Counted from the first letter of the stretch, positions 15,081-23,538 are shown. The stretch is 25,335 bases of DNA from an uncultured Bacteroidota bacterium (GCA_937876435.1 CALEIL010000355.1:1-25335); one strand, 5' to 3'. The notes: generated from the sequence alone by a model not told the origin. Numbers and translations are program-made.

Positions 15081-15317
15081 ATTTAACAGTAAATTTTTCG
15101 TATTGTGCTAAAAATTCCTTACTATGTGCGCAGACCTTATTTTACTAATTGGTATCACTCTTAAGAGAAAGAAATTTTGGTCGGTCGAATGTCGGAGGTG
15201 GCTCTCATGTAATATGCGGCTTCCTGTTGGCTGAATTGCTGCGATCATGCAGCATATAAACCATGGTATGTCTGGCCCACATACATAAATATTTTATCCT
15301 CCCTTTAATAAGTAAAA
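15081..15317 (+). promoter_or_regulatory. Conserved 237-bp upstream region of cassette B (also at 23539-23775)
   Basis: This stretch has the same length (237 bp to the ATG) as the one in front of cassette D and is about 90% identical to it by eye, although it encodes no protein. Two palindromic elements are fully conserved: CTCTTAAGAG (15158-15167) and TGCTGC-GATCAT-GCAGCA (15237-15254). The similarity runs across the ATG into the first eight codons. It is probably a promoter plus 5' UTR with regulatory sites. No TAnnTTTG consensus was found in it. Confidence 0.65.
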
Positions 15318-16274
15318 ATGAATACTATAAAATTTTATTCCGCCCCCCCCAAAGTAGTCCATAGAATATCCCGTAAACTTTGGAAGTATGGTTTGCCTGT
15401 TATATTGATTTCAATGCTGTGGTACTCGTGTGACGAGGAAACACCGCTTCATCCCGAACAGGATTCGATTACGGTATTGGCAGGAAAGGACTTTTCGGAA
15501 ATGACCCAGGAAGAGAAACAAGCCTATGTGCAGTCGCTGAACTTCGGGGAAGGGGAGTCCAATTATCTCAGAACCTGGGTAGACAGCACTGCTCATTCGC
15601 CAACTTCTCGTCAAAAAAGAATTACTGTGAGATCTCCTTATAACTGTGGAATCAATGTGGAATTATCGATATATGGGCCTGCCGACACGGCACGTGTGAT
15701 CGTGTATGAAGCCAATACGGCGACGGTAGTGCACGGTCCGGTGCTGATGGTGGACAATGATGATTTCAATATGACGATCAGTGGAGCGAAGGACTACGAC
15801 TTTACAGTGGAACCGATCGACAATCCCACATTCAGTACCGGGGGCAGCCTGACCATCGATCCGGACTGGGGTGGTAAATCACTCTATTTCTTCCACGGAG
15901 CCGGAGTGGAGCTTTTTGAAGACTTTCACTTCGAGTGCCCGGCGCCAAACCCCGATGGCAAGTGCGATGCAGAGGTTGCTATAGAAAAGTATGGTGGAAA
16001 TGCAACGTCATATGATGTAGAATTTGATGATGGAGTAGCACCTCCAAGGACTATTAATGTTTCAGGTGTTTGGAATGATTTCAAATCGATTGAAATCGAT
16101 AAAACCATGACCTATGACATTACCATTACACCTGTTAATTCGGGAAGTGGAGTGTATGAGGACTATAGGTTTAATATTGTGCGTCCGGATCAAATATCGC
16201 ATTTCTACTACATGTATCATGAAGGGGGAACCGAAGGATATGTTAACGATATCAGTTATTTTGATTGTCCATAG
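15318..16274 (+). CDS. Cassette B small protein: exported lipoprotein with two Cys...F(D/E)CP domains
   Basis: The 318-aa protein has a basic N-terminus (KVVHRISRKLWKYG) and a lipobox MLWYSC with Cys38 as the likely lipidated residue. A linker follows with the family motif GKDFSEMTQEEKQAYVQSLN. Two similar ~100-aa units come next. One runs from Cys110 (CGINVELSIYG) to FHFECP at ~206; the other runs from Cys216 (CDAEVAIEKYGGNATSYDVE) to the C-terminal YFDCP. Paired cysteines at unit ends suggest disulfides in the periplasm or outside the cell. It is clearly homologous to the cassette A protein (shared IDPDWGGK, F-ECP, PDG-CDA). A run of eight C lies in codons 8-11. Gaining or losing one C leads to a stop within a few codons. 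Function is unknown; co-transcription with the large gene is likely. Confidence 0.85.
   Translation: MNTIKFYSAPPKVVHRISRKLWKYGLPVILISMLWYSCDEETPLHPEQDSITVLAGKDFSEMTQEEKQAYVQSLNFGEGESNYLRTWVDSTAHSPTSRQKRITVRSPYNCGINVELSIYGPADTARVIVYEANTATVVHGPVLMVDNDDFNMTISGAKDYDFTVEPIDNPTFSTGGSLTIDPDWGGKSLYFFHGAGVELFEDFHFECPAPNPDGKCDAEVAIEKYGGNATSYDVEFDDGVAPPRTINVSGVWNDFKSIEIDKTMTYDITITPVNSGSGVYEDYRFNIVRPDQISHFYYMYHEGGTEGYVNDISYFDCP
15343..15350 (+). repeat. Homopolymer tract C8 in the 5' coding region of the cassette B lipoprotein gene
   Basis: Eight consecutive C span codons 9-11 (Ala-Pro-Pro), in frame with the ATG at 15318. The corresponding place in cassette A has nine C, out of frame. Cassette D, otherwise nearly identical up to this point, has no C-run. 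Confidence 0.7.
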
Positions 16275-16300
16275 TTAAATCGTATATTAATGAGGAAGTT

Positions 16301-16350
16301 AAAATTAGAAGCACATGGTGTAATAATCTGTGTGCTTCTAATTTTTGTTT
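16301..16350 (+). terminator. Intercistronic hairpin, terminator-like, cassette B
   Basis: The arms AAAATTAGAAGCACA (16301-16315) and 16331-16345 pair perfectly over 15 bp with a 15-nt loop. The 3' arm runs into ATTTTTGTTT. It lies between the lipoprotein stop (16274) and the start of the large gene (16352). Confidence 0.75.
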
Positions 16351-16351
16351 A

Positions 16352-19207
16352 ATGCAAAATAGCTGTATGTATTCCCGATTAATCCGATCATGCTTAGCTT
16401 TGGTTTGTATGTTTAATTTTCATCCCACTTATAGCCAGGACTTTTATAAGATCGTAAGAGGCAGATGGTTGCATAAGCTTGATATCCAAAGCTGCACTTA
16501 CGAAGAAATCCATGATTTTTATGATTTCAATTTACAGCATATGTCGGGTATTTCAGACATAAGCTTTCACCCCGATGGTATGCTCTATCTCTCAGGATCT
16601 CGACATATTATAGTGTACAATGTTGGTCAAAACCGAATAGAGAGGGTTGTGCCATTTTCTACGTTTGATATGAATAGTTTTGGCGTTAATTTTTTGACCA
16701 TCAATGAGAAGGGGAAGATCCTCTGGAGCAATCATCAGGTCCGCCCCCATCATATATTGAGGCAGATCGACCTCCGCCATTTGACGACTATGTCAGTGCC
16801 GGAGGAGGAAATCATCAAAGATCGACCCGGCTTTCCGGGCATCGATGGTCAACTTCCGGATGGGAATTATCTGGTATGGGGAGGAGCATTTGGTGATGAT
16901 CGGAATAATAATATAGCGGTTTGGAATCCGGTATCGGATGAAGCAAATTATATACCATACAACTATCCTGAAAGGGTACGCATTATGGATTCCCATATCT
17001 ATTTTCCGGCCTGTGGTCCGTTACAGTTATTGGGCCTTTGTGATGTAGAAGGTGGGTTTAATTCCAAGATGATGGTCGATGTAGAGGCTCGAACTATAGA
17101 AGAGGTATGCCCGGAAATCGATGAGTATTACGCTCAGGGTAATTCGGCCCACCCGACCGACTTTCGCCGTTCCCCGCTCCGGATCGACCTGGACGCCGAC
17201 AATTCCAGCGGCCACATCACGGCGGGTTACTTCGACACTTTAACCACATGCCGGCGGGAAGTACCGCTCATGGATGACGTGAAGCTTTATACCTGTGGCG
17301 GACAGGTGGACTATATCTCCTTCCGGCTGAAGTATTACGACGATCCCTTGTTGCCGGAAGAGCGGATCTATTCGGAGGATTTCCCGGGCCAAATGGAGCA
17401 AACTTCCCCGGACCGGTACGTGTGGCGCAATCCATATGGTGACGACGAATCGAGGATAAAGGAATACCTGCGCAGTCTACGCTACCGGGCGGATTGGACC
17501 GATCCGGATGAAAAAGAGCGGGTGGTGATGACGACGATGCACGTGGGAGAAGACAGCACGACGTCGTGGTCGGTCTATCAACTGGAGACCGACGAAGTCT
17601 GGGCGGGTCGGGATACGGTCGTTTCCTACTGCCCGGGTGAAGATATGATCGAACTGACGGATTACCTCAGCAGCGGTGTCCGGACAGATGGCCGGGTCGA
17701 GGAAGCATTATCTTCGGGTGGTACCGCATTCACACCGGGAGAAGATGCAGATGGTGATTATCTGTACATACTGGAGAAAGAGAATTGCGCCGATACGGCT
17801 GTGTTGACGGTGGAGTCGCTGGAAACCGGAGCGGCGGAATCCGGGCTGGATACGGTCACGGTGTGTCCGGGAGGTCATCAGCGGATAGGTTTTCCACCCG
17901 GTCGCTACGATCGCATCGAGTGGTGGGATGGCAGTACGGGCGACTCGGTCTCGGTGAGTGCCGGGGCAATGACGGATTATTACGCCATCGTGAGCCAGGG
18001 AGATTGTGGCGTTCGGATACCCATTACGGTAGAGGAACGGGAGGTGGAAGGCGTAGCCGGACGAGATACCACGATCGACTACTGCCGTGGCGGCACACGG
18101 ATAGATCTGGAGGTGGTATTGGATCTATCGGCGGATTATCGTTATACGGTATCGCCGGCCTTGTCCGGAGCAGCAGGTGATCACCTCGTATTTGATCCAT
18201 CGGTGAATGGAGCCGGATCATATCTGCTGATAGCACAGGCCGGTTCCTGTGCTGATACGGCGGAGATCATCCTGGAGGAAACCAATATCCAGGAACTCAT
18301 GCTGGAACCACTGCGGTTGTGCAACGGAGCGACCCAAACCATCGGACTGGAGCCCGGTACGTATGAGGAGGTGACCTGGTGGAATGGTGTCCGGGGAGAT
18401 TCTACTATCCTGTCCGGAGAAGATGTGGGCCCGTTCACCGTAGAAGCACATCGGGATGGCTGTGTGTACCAGGGAGAATTCACTGTGACTAAGGTGGAGG
18501 CAGTGGAATGGCCGGAAGGATATGGGCAACCAATTACGCTTTGCGAAGGGGATACGGAGACTTGGCTCGTGGAAGGACTGGATTCGGTGTGGTGGGATGG
18601 CAGATTTTATGATCGGGGCGAAGAAATAGTCATCACTGAGAATGGGACTTATGAGCTACGGATATACCGCGAAGGATGCTCTGCGGATACGACGATCACG
18701 GTGGAAGAAATAGCCGATCCATCGGCGCAGTATTCATCCATAGCCATGTGGTGCGATCCGGAACCATTGACGCTCACCTTACCGGAAGATAATGAGGAAT
18801 GGCACTTCCGATGGGCAGATGGCGGTGTAGGGGATCGGATGGTGGATAGTCCGGACCGGTATCCCTTCGTGATGGGATCAAAGGGCTGTGAGTTTGCCGG
18901 ATACATCGACGTACTGGAAGGGACGGATTGCGATGAGGAATGTCCGGTTTCCATACCCAATGCGATCACGCCCAACGGGGACGGGGTGAATGATGAGCTG
19001 GAACTTTTTTCACCGTGTGAAATACAGGTGATTGAGTTCAGGGTCTTTGACAAGTGGGGCGGAGAATTGTACAGAGTGGAGAATGAGAGTATGAGTGCGC
19101 AGATCTGGGAGAAGATCGCACCGGGCGTCTATATGGTACAGATTTCGTATGAGACGGATCGGGGGGAGGTGAGCTCCGTGGCCGGTGGGGTGATGGTTAT
19201 TAAGTAA
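16352..19207 (+). CDS. Cassette B large protein: secreted T9SS substrate with propeller-like N-terminus, Ig/PKD-like repeats and type B (CHU_C) C-terminal domain
   Basis: This 951-aa protein starts MQNSCMYSRLIRSCLALVCM, a signal peptide ending near YSQ. The ATG at 16367 (MYSRLIRS) is an equally good start. A longer frame to 16265 would read through the hairpin and overlap the lipoprotein gene, so I rejected it. Residues ~30-260 resemble propeller blades (ISFHPDGMLYLSG, LTINEKGKILWSN). TDFRRSPLRIDLDADNSSGH is at ~268. Ig/PKD-like repeats follow from AGRDTVVSYC (~417) with CADTA twice and WWDG/WWNG...GDS twice. The type B CTD covers ~866-951 (SIPNAITPNGDGVNDELELF, VFDKWGGELY, PGVYMVQISY). It is paralogous to the cassette A, C and D large proteins. 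The N-terminal third is the most divergent part and the core the most conserved. Confidence 0.88.
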   Translation: MQNSCMYSRLIRSCLALVCMFNFHPTYSQDFYKIVRGRWLHKLDIQSCTYEEIHDFYDFNLQHMSGISDISFHPDGMLYLSGSRHIIVYNVGQNRIERVVPFSTFDMNSFGVNFLTINEKGKILWSNHQVRPHHILRQIDLRHLTTMSVPEEEIIKDRPGFPGIDGQLPDGNYLVWGGAFGDDRNNNIAVWNPVSDEANYIPYNYPERVRIMDSHIYFPACGPLQLLGLCDVEGGFNSKMMVDVEARTIEEVCPEIDEYYAQGNSAHPTDFRRSPLRIDLDADNSSGHITAGYFDTLTTCRREVPLMDDVKLYTCGGQVDYISFRLKYYDDPLLPEERIYSEDFPGQMEQTSPDRYVWRNPYGDDESRIKEYLRSLRYRADWTDPDEKERVVMTTMHVGEDSTTSWSVYQLETDEVWAGRDTVVSYCPGEDMIELTDYLSSGVRTDGRVEEALSSGGTAFTPGEDADGDYLYILEKENCADTAVLTVESLETGAAESGLDTVTVCPGGHQRIGFPPGRYDRIEWWDGSTGDSVSVSAGAMTDYYAIVSQGDCGVRIPITVEEREVEGVAGRDTTIDYCRGGTRIDLEVVLDLSADYRYTVSPALSGAAGDHLVFDPSVNGAGSYLLIAQAGSCADTAEIILEETNIQELMLEPLRLCNGATQTIGLEPGTYEEVTWWNGVRGDSTILSGEDVGPFTVEAHRDGCVYQGEFTVTKVEAVEWPEGYGQPITLCEGDTETWLVEGLDSVWWDGRFYDRGEEIVITENGTYELRIYREGCSADTTITVEEIADPSAQYSSIAMWCDPEPLTLTLPEDNEEWHFRWADGGVGDRMVDSPDRYPFVMGSKGCEFAGYIDVLEGTDCDEECPVSIPNAITPNGDGVNDELELFSPCEIQVIEFRVFDKWGGELYRVENESMSAQIWEKIAPGVYMVQISYETDRGEVSSVAGGVMVIK

Positions 19208-19209
19208 TT

Positions 19210-19265
19210 GACAATGGACAAGGGACAATGGACAATGGACAAGGGACAATTGACAATGGGCAATC
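19210..19265 (+). repeat. Heptanucleotide tandem repeat
   Basis: Seven consecutive 7-bp units alternate GACAATG, GACAAGG and GACAATT (19210-19258), followed by a decayed GGCAATC. It begins just after the stop of the cassette B large gene. Confidence 0.9.
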
Positions 19266-19530
19266 CTTATAATCGCTTATAACGCTCAAGAAAATATTTT
19301 ATGATGATTCTGTTGAAATTCACGATTATTCTGTTAAAATGATTATATAATTTTGTATTTTTAGTAATATTTATTACATTGATTTTTTGGAACTATAACG
19401 CTCTTATTAAATCGACCTTTTTTCAAAATATAAGATTGTATACTCCATTCAGTCTGCCTGAATGAAACTATCCTGCAACTTTGTATCTATTGTGTTTTAA
19501 GCATAATATTTAACCTTAAACTCTAAATTT
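19266..19530 (+). other. AT-rich upstream region of cassette C with short direct repeats
   Basis: No gene is supported. ATTCTGTTnAAA occurs twice, at 19307-19318 and 19328-19339, exactly 21 bp apart (two helical turns). This is a possible regulator site. TATAACGCTC occurs at 19278-19287 and 19394-19403. TAATTTTG (19348-19355) matches the -7 consensus but no TTTG stands 19-21 bp upstream. This region is unlike the one shared by cassettes B and D. Confidence 0.45.
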
Positions 19531-20139
19531 ATGAATTACTTCTCTAAAAAAGCCAATGTTGCCTCGCCACGTGGACTGACAATCTTTAATCGGGGTTGGA
19601 AAATCACCCTCACACTTTTAGCTGTCCTTTTAATGTTCACCGCATGTGAGGTTGATGATCCCGCTGTAAAAACACCAGAAAGTTTGAACAAGCCGATTGA
19701 TTTTAGCTTTATGTCAGAACAGGATTGGATTAAATATTATCAAAATCTGGACCGTAGTCAGATGAATGAAAAACAATCAGATCTCATCATCAAAAAAATC
19801 GAAGGTCCAACACGGCTCAGGGTACGTGCAAGCTGTATGCTGGAAGTATATTTTGAAAGTACTGTTGGTACCGCTACGCAATATATGTTTTCTATTAAGG
19901 AAGTTGGAAGCAGTGGTCCATCCTTTTATTTTCCTTTTGTAAGTACTTGGACAGATATACAAAATATCGACGACACAATAGAATACGATATTTTGGCCCA
20001 ACCAATTGATGGTGGAAGTAGTGAGGAATATTGGGTGCATTTACGAACAAATGATTTTGTTTATAGCATTTCTATGTTAACCTGGAATCCCGCTCGCCAG
20101 GTTTACTGGTGGGGATTTGACAAATTCGACTGCAATTAA
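19531..20139 (+). CDS. Cassette C small protein: exported lipoprotein with one Cys...FDC domain
   Basis: The 202-aa protein begins with a basic stretch (FSKKANVASPRGLTIFNRGWK), a hydrophobic core and the lipobox LMFTAC. The segment WKITLTLLAVLLMFTAC is close to the frameshifted N-terminus of the cassette A lipoprotein. The linker contains FMSEQDWIKYYQNLD, corresponding to MTQEE..xY in A and B. A single ~100-aa unit runs from Cys102 (CMLEVYFESTVGTATQYMFS) to the C-terminal FDKFDCN, so it lacks the first of the two units of A and B. Function is unknown. It is followed by a weaker hairpin and the cassette C large gene. Confidence 0.82.
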   Translation: MNYFSKKANVASPRGLTIFNRGWKITLTLLAVLLMFTACEVDDPAVKTPESLNKPIDFSFMSEQDWIKYYQNLDRSQMNEKQSDLIIKKIEGPTRLRVRASCMLEVYFESTVGTATQYMFSIKEVGSSGPSFYFPFVSTWTDIQNIDDTIEYDILAQPIDGGSSEEYWVHLRTNDFVYSISMLTWNPARQVYWWGFDKFDCN

Positions 20140-20169
20140 ATATTTGGGAGGCTTATCAGAATAAAAAGG

Positions 20170-20189
20170 TCTGTCCTATTATGGGCAGA
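20170..20189 (+). terminator. Weak intercistronic hairpin, cassette C
   Basis: TCTGTCC (20170-20176) can pair with GGGCAGA (20183-20189) over seven pairs including one G-U wobble, with loop TATTAT. AAATTT follows rather than a T-run. It lies at the same position as the stronger hairpins of cassettes A, B and D but is less convincing. Confidence 0.35.
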
Positions 20190-20224
20190 AATTTCATTCA
20201 ATTAATTATAGACTATTGTTTGAT

Positions 20225-23158
20225 GTGAAATACCTGATAATTTGTATAAAATTTCTAATAGTGCCCAGCACGCTTTTTTCACAAGAAATATACCTCCTTC
20301 CAGGCAACCTTAATTTCGAAAAGCAATTTTCGACTTTATACAAGTACAACGGAAACACATGTATTCTTGAGATTGTATTTGAATTTGAAGATGAATTGAA
20401 TTCATCTCTGATTAGTCCGGGCAGCTTGTCTTTCCATCCGGATGGACGGCTGTATATGATTTCTGAAAGTCGGTTAATAGCTTTCAATGTATTGACACGA
20501 AGAATAGATAAGATCCTTCCGCTTCGTTCGATCGATCAACAGCGACTGATGCTTGAGGATGATTTTGCCTATTTGGCCATTTCCGAGGAGGGGCGGGTAG
20601 TGATCAGTGACGATCACAGGGATCAATCGAATTTCAGATTCCAGTATATCGATTATGATCTTCGGCACAATCGCAGCCTTCGATATTCGACTTCAGAAGA
20701 TCTGTTTGGAGTTCCGGATGTAAATTTTCCCATTGGCGGTTTTCTAAAAGATAATAATCCGCTCTTTGTTGGTGAGGGCGGAGATGGTGCTGATGGTCAA
20801 TATAACTGGGATGTCAATTCATATGGATATTGGGACATCACTGCGGGGCGATTCGACACCGTTGTATTACGGGACACCAGAGATTACTCCATTCTCGCTC
20901 CATCGGTGTATCTCCCCCCCTGCGAACCCGTCCAGATGTTGAGCACCGGGTCCTATAATGACCTCCGTAATCATGAATTAATCCACATATATCCGGAGGC
21001 TCAATCCATTACCGAAATATGTCCCGGACTGTTGTTTCCTGAAATCAGCTTTCCTCATCCATTTTGGGCTATCAACGGCGTAGCCAACACCACAGACTTT
21101 CGTCAATCTTCCCTGCGAATCGATCTGGACGGGGATAACTCGTCTTTTCATCCTACGGCCGGGTACTACGACAGTCTCACCACCTGCAGACAGGAAGCCC
21201 CACTCGTTAATGACGATATTGAACTTTACACCTGCGAAGATGAAGTAGATTCGATCTCCTTTCGGCTGGCCTATTTCGTTCAACCTCGTCTGCCCGAAGA
21301 ATTTCTTACAGCCGAAGGCTTTGAAGAAGATCTAAGGCAGGTCTCTCCAGCCCGATACGTATGGCGAAATACCAACGGTAATAATATAGAACAAATCAAG
21401 GATTTTCTCCACAGTCTCCGCTACCACGCCGACTGGAATCCGGATGATCCGGAAGAATCCCGCGAGCGCGTCGTCATCACGACCATGCACGTCGGTGAAG
21501 ACAGCACCTCCTCCTGGACCGTCTTTCAGTTGGAGAGGGATGAGGTGTACGCCGGTCGTGATACGGTCGTGGAATACTGCCCGGCCGCTCCCTCGCTTGA
21601 TCTGAATGCTTTCCTATCGGAGGATGCGTTGTCCGATGGCCGGTTTGAGCCGGAACCTTCGGGGGGTGATGGCCTCTTTATCCCGGGCACGGATGAGGAC
21701 GGCGAATACCAGTATATCGTGGAATCCGGAGGATGTGCCGATACAGCCATTCTGACCGTTCAGGATATATTGGTTTCCGACCCTGGCCTGGATACCGTCC
21801 ATCTCTGTCGGGGCGGCCGGATCCGGATCGGATTCCCACCGGGAAAATTCTCAGATATCCGGTGGTGGGACGGATCGTCCGGGGACTCTATCTGGGTGGA
21901 GGAGACCGAAGATGCGACGCGGGAGGTTCAAGTAAATTTTAGCACATGTGGACTTCCTATCCCCGTCCACATCATGGTCCGGGATAGTGAAGATCTGATA
22001 GGACCTGATACCACCCTGTTATACTGTCCCGAGGGGGAAGCCATCGATATAGGCGACATCCTGTCCATAGAGCAGGAATGGTCGATTTCCCTTTCACCTG
22101 CTTTACAAAATGGGATATTGATATTTACACCGGGAATAGATCCGTCGGGTGCTTATGAATTGATCGTTAATTCCGAAGGGGGTTGTGCCGATACCGCTAT
22201 GATCACTTTTCAGGAATCACCGGAAATGGAACTTTCCCTGGACGATATTCAGCTTTGCGAAGGGCAGGAAAGAGTAATTGGCCTTCCAGCAGATACGTAC
22301 CAATCGATCACCTGGTGGAATGGAACCACGGGAGATTCCACCACGATCCGCAGTAGTGATACCGGTCCATTCACCGTGGAAGCCCAAAATGAGGGCTGCA
22401 CCTATCGGGGGACATTTGAGGTTACAGTCCGGGATAATATTGATTTCCCGGAATCCTATCCGGATAGTCTGGAAATATGCCCCGGTCAGATCGGAGAAAT
22501 CATCGTTCAGGGATTGGATTCCATCAATCACGATGGGAATAGCTACCGGGAAGGAGACCCACTTGTCTTTACCGGACCGGGGGAGTATGTTCTCATCGGA
22601 TACGACGGAGATTGTTCGGTCCAGAAAACAGTCACGATCACGACTTCATCCGATTTATCCACTGCCTTTGACCAGACCTTATATTGGTGTGAAGGAACCA
22701 CAATTCCCCTCACTTTACCACCTGATTCGGCCGATCTGATCTTCATATGGGACGATGGTCAGGCCGACCGTGAACGAATCATATCATCATCCGGGGAATA
22801 TTCATTTGAAGTACAATCTGGCAGTTGCACATTCCAAAGTCGATATACCGTCCTCGTCAATGACGAATCCGAATGTGAGCACAATGAATGCAGGGTTTCC
22901 ATCCCCAATGCCGTCACACCCAATGGCGATGGCTGGAACGATGGATTGGAAATTTTCCTGAGCCCGGAATGTGGTGCGGTGGAATCGGTCACCTTATGGG
23001 ACAAATGGGGCGGCTTGCTGCATCAAACCAATTTATCTAATATCGAGGCTTCCGTGTGGGCAAAACTTCCTGGCGGTATTTATATCGTACAGGTGAGCTA
23101 TATCGATGAATCTGGCCAAAGTAAAACCGAAACAGGCTCGGTGCTTGTGATCCTTTGA
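20225..23158 (+). CDS. Cassette C large protein: secreted T9SS substrate with propeller-like N-terminus, Ig/PKD-like repeats and type B (CHU_C) C-terminal domain
   Basis: This 977-aa protein is read from a GTG at 20225, giving MKYLIICIKFLIVPSTLFSQ, a compact signal peptide. An in-frame TTG at 20216 is the alternative. The nearby ATG at 20223 is out of frame and followed directly by TGA. Residues ~20-280 show propeller-like blades (LSFHPDGRLYMI, LAISEEGRVVISD). TDFRQSSLRIDLDGDNSS is at ~289. Repeats begin with AGRDTVVEYC (~442) and contain CADTA twice and WWDG/WWNG...GDS twice. The type B CTD occupies ~891-977 (SIPNAVTPNGDGWNDGLEIF, LWDKWGG, GGIYIVQVSY). At DNA level the core differs more from B and D than those two differ from each other. 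A GTG or TTG start suggests low translation or coupling to the upstream lipoprotein gene. Confidence 0.87.
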   Translation: MKYLIICIKFLIVPSTLFSQEIYLLPGNLNFEKQFSTLYKYNGNTCILEIVFEFEDELNSSLISPGSLSFHPDGRLYMISESRLIAFNVLTRRIDKILPLRSIDQQRLMLEDDFAYLAISEEGRVVISDDHRDQSNFRFQYIDYDLRHNRSLRYSTSEDLFGVPDVNFPIGGFLKDNNPLFVGEGGDGADGQYNWDVNSYGYWDITAGRFDTVVLRDTRDYSILAPSVYLPPCEPVQMLSTGSYNDLRNHELIHIYPEAQSITEICPGLLFPEISFPHPFWAINGVANTTDFRQSSLRIDLDGDNSSFHPTAGYYDSLTTCRQEAPLVNDDIELYTCEDEVDSISFRLAYFVQPRLPEEFLTAEGFEEDLRQVSPARYVWRNTNGNNIEQIKDFLHSLRYHADWNPDDPEESRERVVITTMHVGEDSTSSWTVFQLERDEVYAGRDTVVEYCPAAPSLDLNAFLSEDALSDGRFEPEPSGGDGLFIPGTDEDGEYQYIVESGGCADTAILTVQDILVSDPGLDTVHLCRGGRIRIGFPPGKFSDIRWWDGSSGDSIWVEETEDATREVQVNFSTCGLPIPVHIMVRDSEDLIGPDTTLLYCPEGEAIDIGDILSIEQEWSISLSPALQNGILIFTPGIDPSGAYELIVNSEGGCADTAMITFQESPEMELSLDDIQLCEGQERVIGLPADTYQSITWWNGTTGDSTTIRSSDTGPFTVEAQNEGCTYRGTFEVTVRDNIDFPESYPDSLEICPGQIGEIIVQGLDSINHDGNSYREGDPLVFTGPGEYVLIGYDGDCSVQKTVTITTSSDLSTAFDQTLYWCEGTTIPLTLPPDSADLIFIWDDGQADRERIISSSGEYSFEVQSGSCTFQSRYTVLVNDESECEHNECRVSIPNAVTPNGDGWNDGLEIFLSPECGAVESVTLWDKWGGLLHQTNLSNIEASVWAKLPGGIYIVQVSYIDESGQSKTETGSVLVIL

Positions 23159-23161
23159 CTT

Positions 23162-23193
23162 GGTGGAAGGCATCTTCGGGCATGCCTTACACC
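23162..23193 (+). terminator. Candidate terminator hairpin after the cassette C large gene
   Basis: GGTG-G-AAGGCAT (23162-23173) pairs with ATGCCTT-A-CACC (23082-type 3' arm at 23182-23193), giving eleven pairs with one mismatch and an 8-nt loop containing CTTCGGG. It begins 4 bp after the stop. No T-run follows directly, so its strength is uncertain. Confidence 0.5.
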
Positions 23194-23258
23194 TATGAGC
23201 AGCTTTTGATTTAACAGATTCTGGAGATCGTATATGTTTAGCGCACTAAAGGTTAGCT

Positions 23259-23427
23259 GAGGAATACTATCTTGTTCCGTCCCGGCCCGCACTTTTTTTA
23301 TGATTTCGTGTTTTATAGTGGCAGGTCCTGGGATTAACACAGCCCCAGCTGTGTTGAAACTCAACAATGGGCCCGGCCCATTGGCAGAGGAATACTATCT
23401 CGGTCCGTTCCCGCCAGACGTATTGAA
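23259..23427. repeat. Copy 2 of the dispersed hairpin-forming repeat, with an internal partial duplication
   Basis: Positions 23365-23427 match the reverse complement of 4001-4065 (about nine positions in ten). GAGGAATACTATCT with related flanks occurs twice here, at 23259-23272 and 23387-23400. Hairpins are CAATGGGC-CCG-GCCCATTG (23365-23383) and AACACAGC-CCCA-GCTGTGTT (23336-23355). No gene is supported. Confidence 0.7.
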
Positions 23428-23538
23428 GTAGGTTGGCAAGCCTACCACTTCAGTTAGGCAAGCTCCGAGCTCCCAGGCGAGCTCTCCCCATTGGTTGAAA
23501 TCTAAACACGTACTGAAGATCTCTCAAATCTTTCTAAA

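Noticed and set aside
15081..15317. Known riboswitch in the shared upstream region of cassettes B and D
   Set aside because: None of the riboswitch core motifs I know could be matched. It is kept only as an unassigned conserved region.
16265..16351. N-terminal extension of the cassette B large protein
   Set aside because: It overlaps the end of the lipoprotein gene and crosses the 15-bp hairpin. The signal peptide begins at 16352 or 16367.
19210..19265. Short regular repeats that might suggest a CRISPR array
   Set aside because: The period is 7 bp without spacers. It is a simple tandem repeat.
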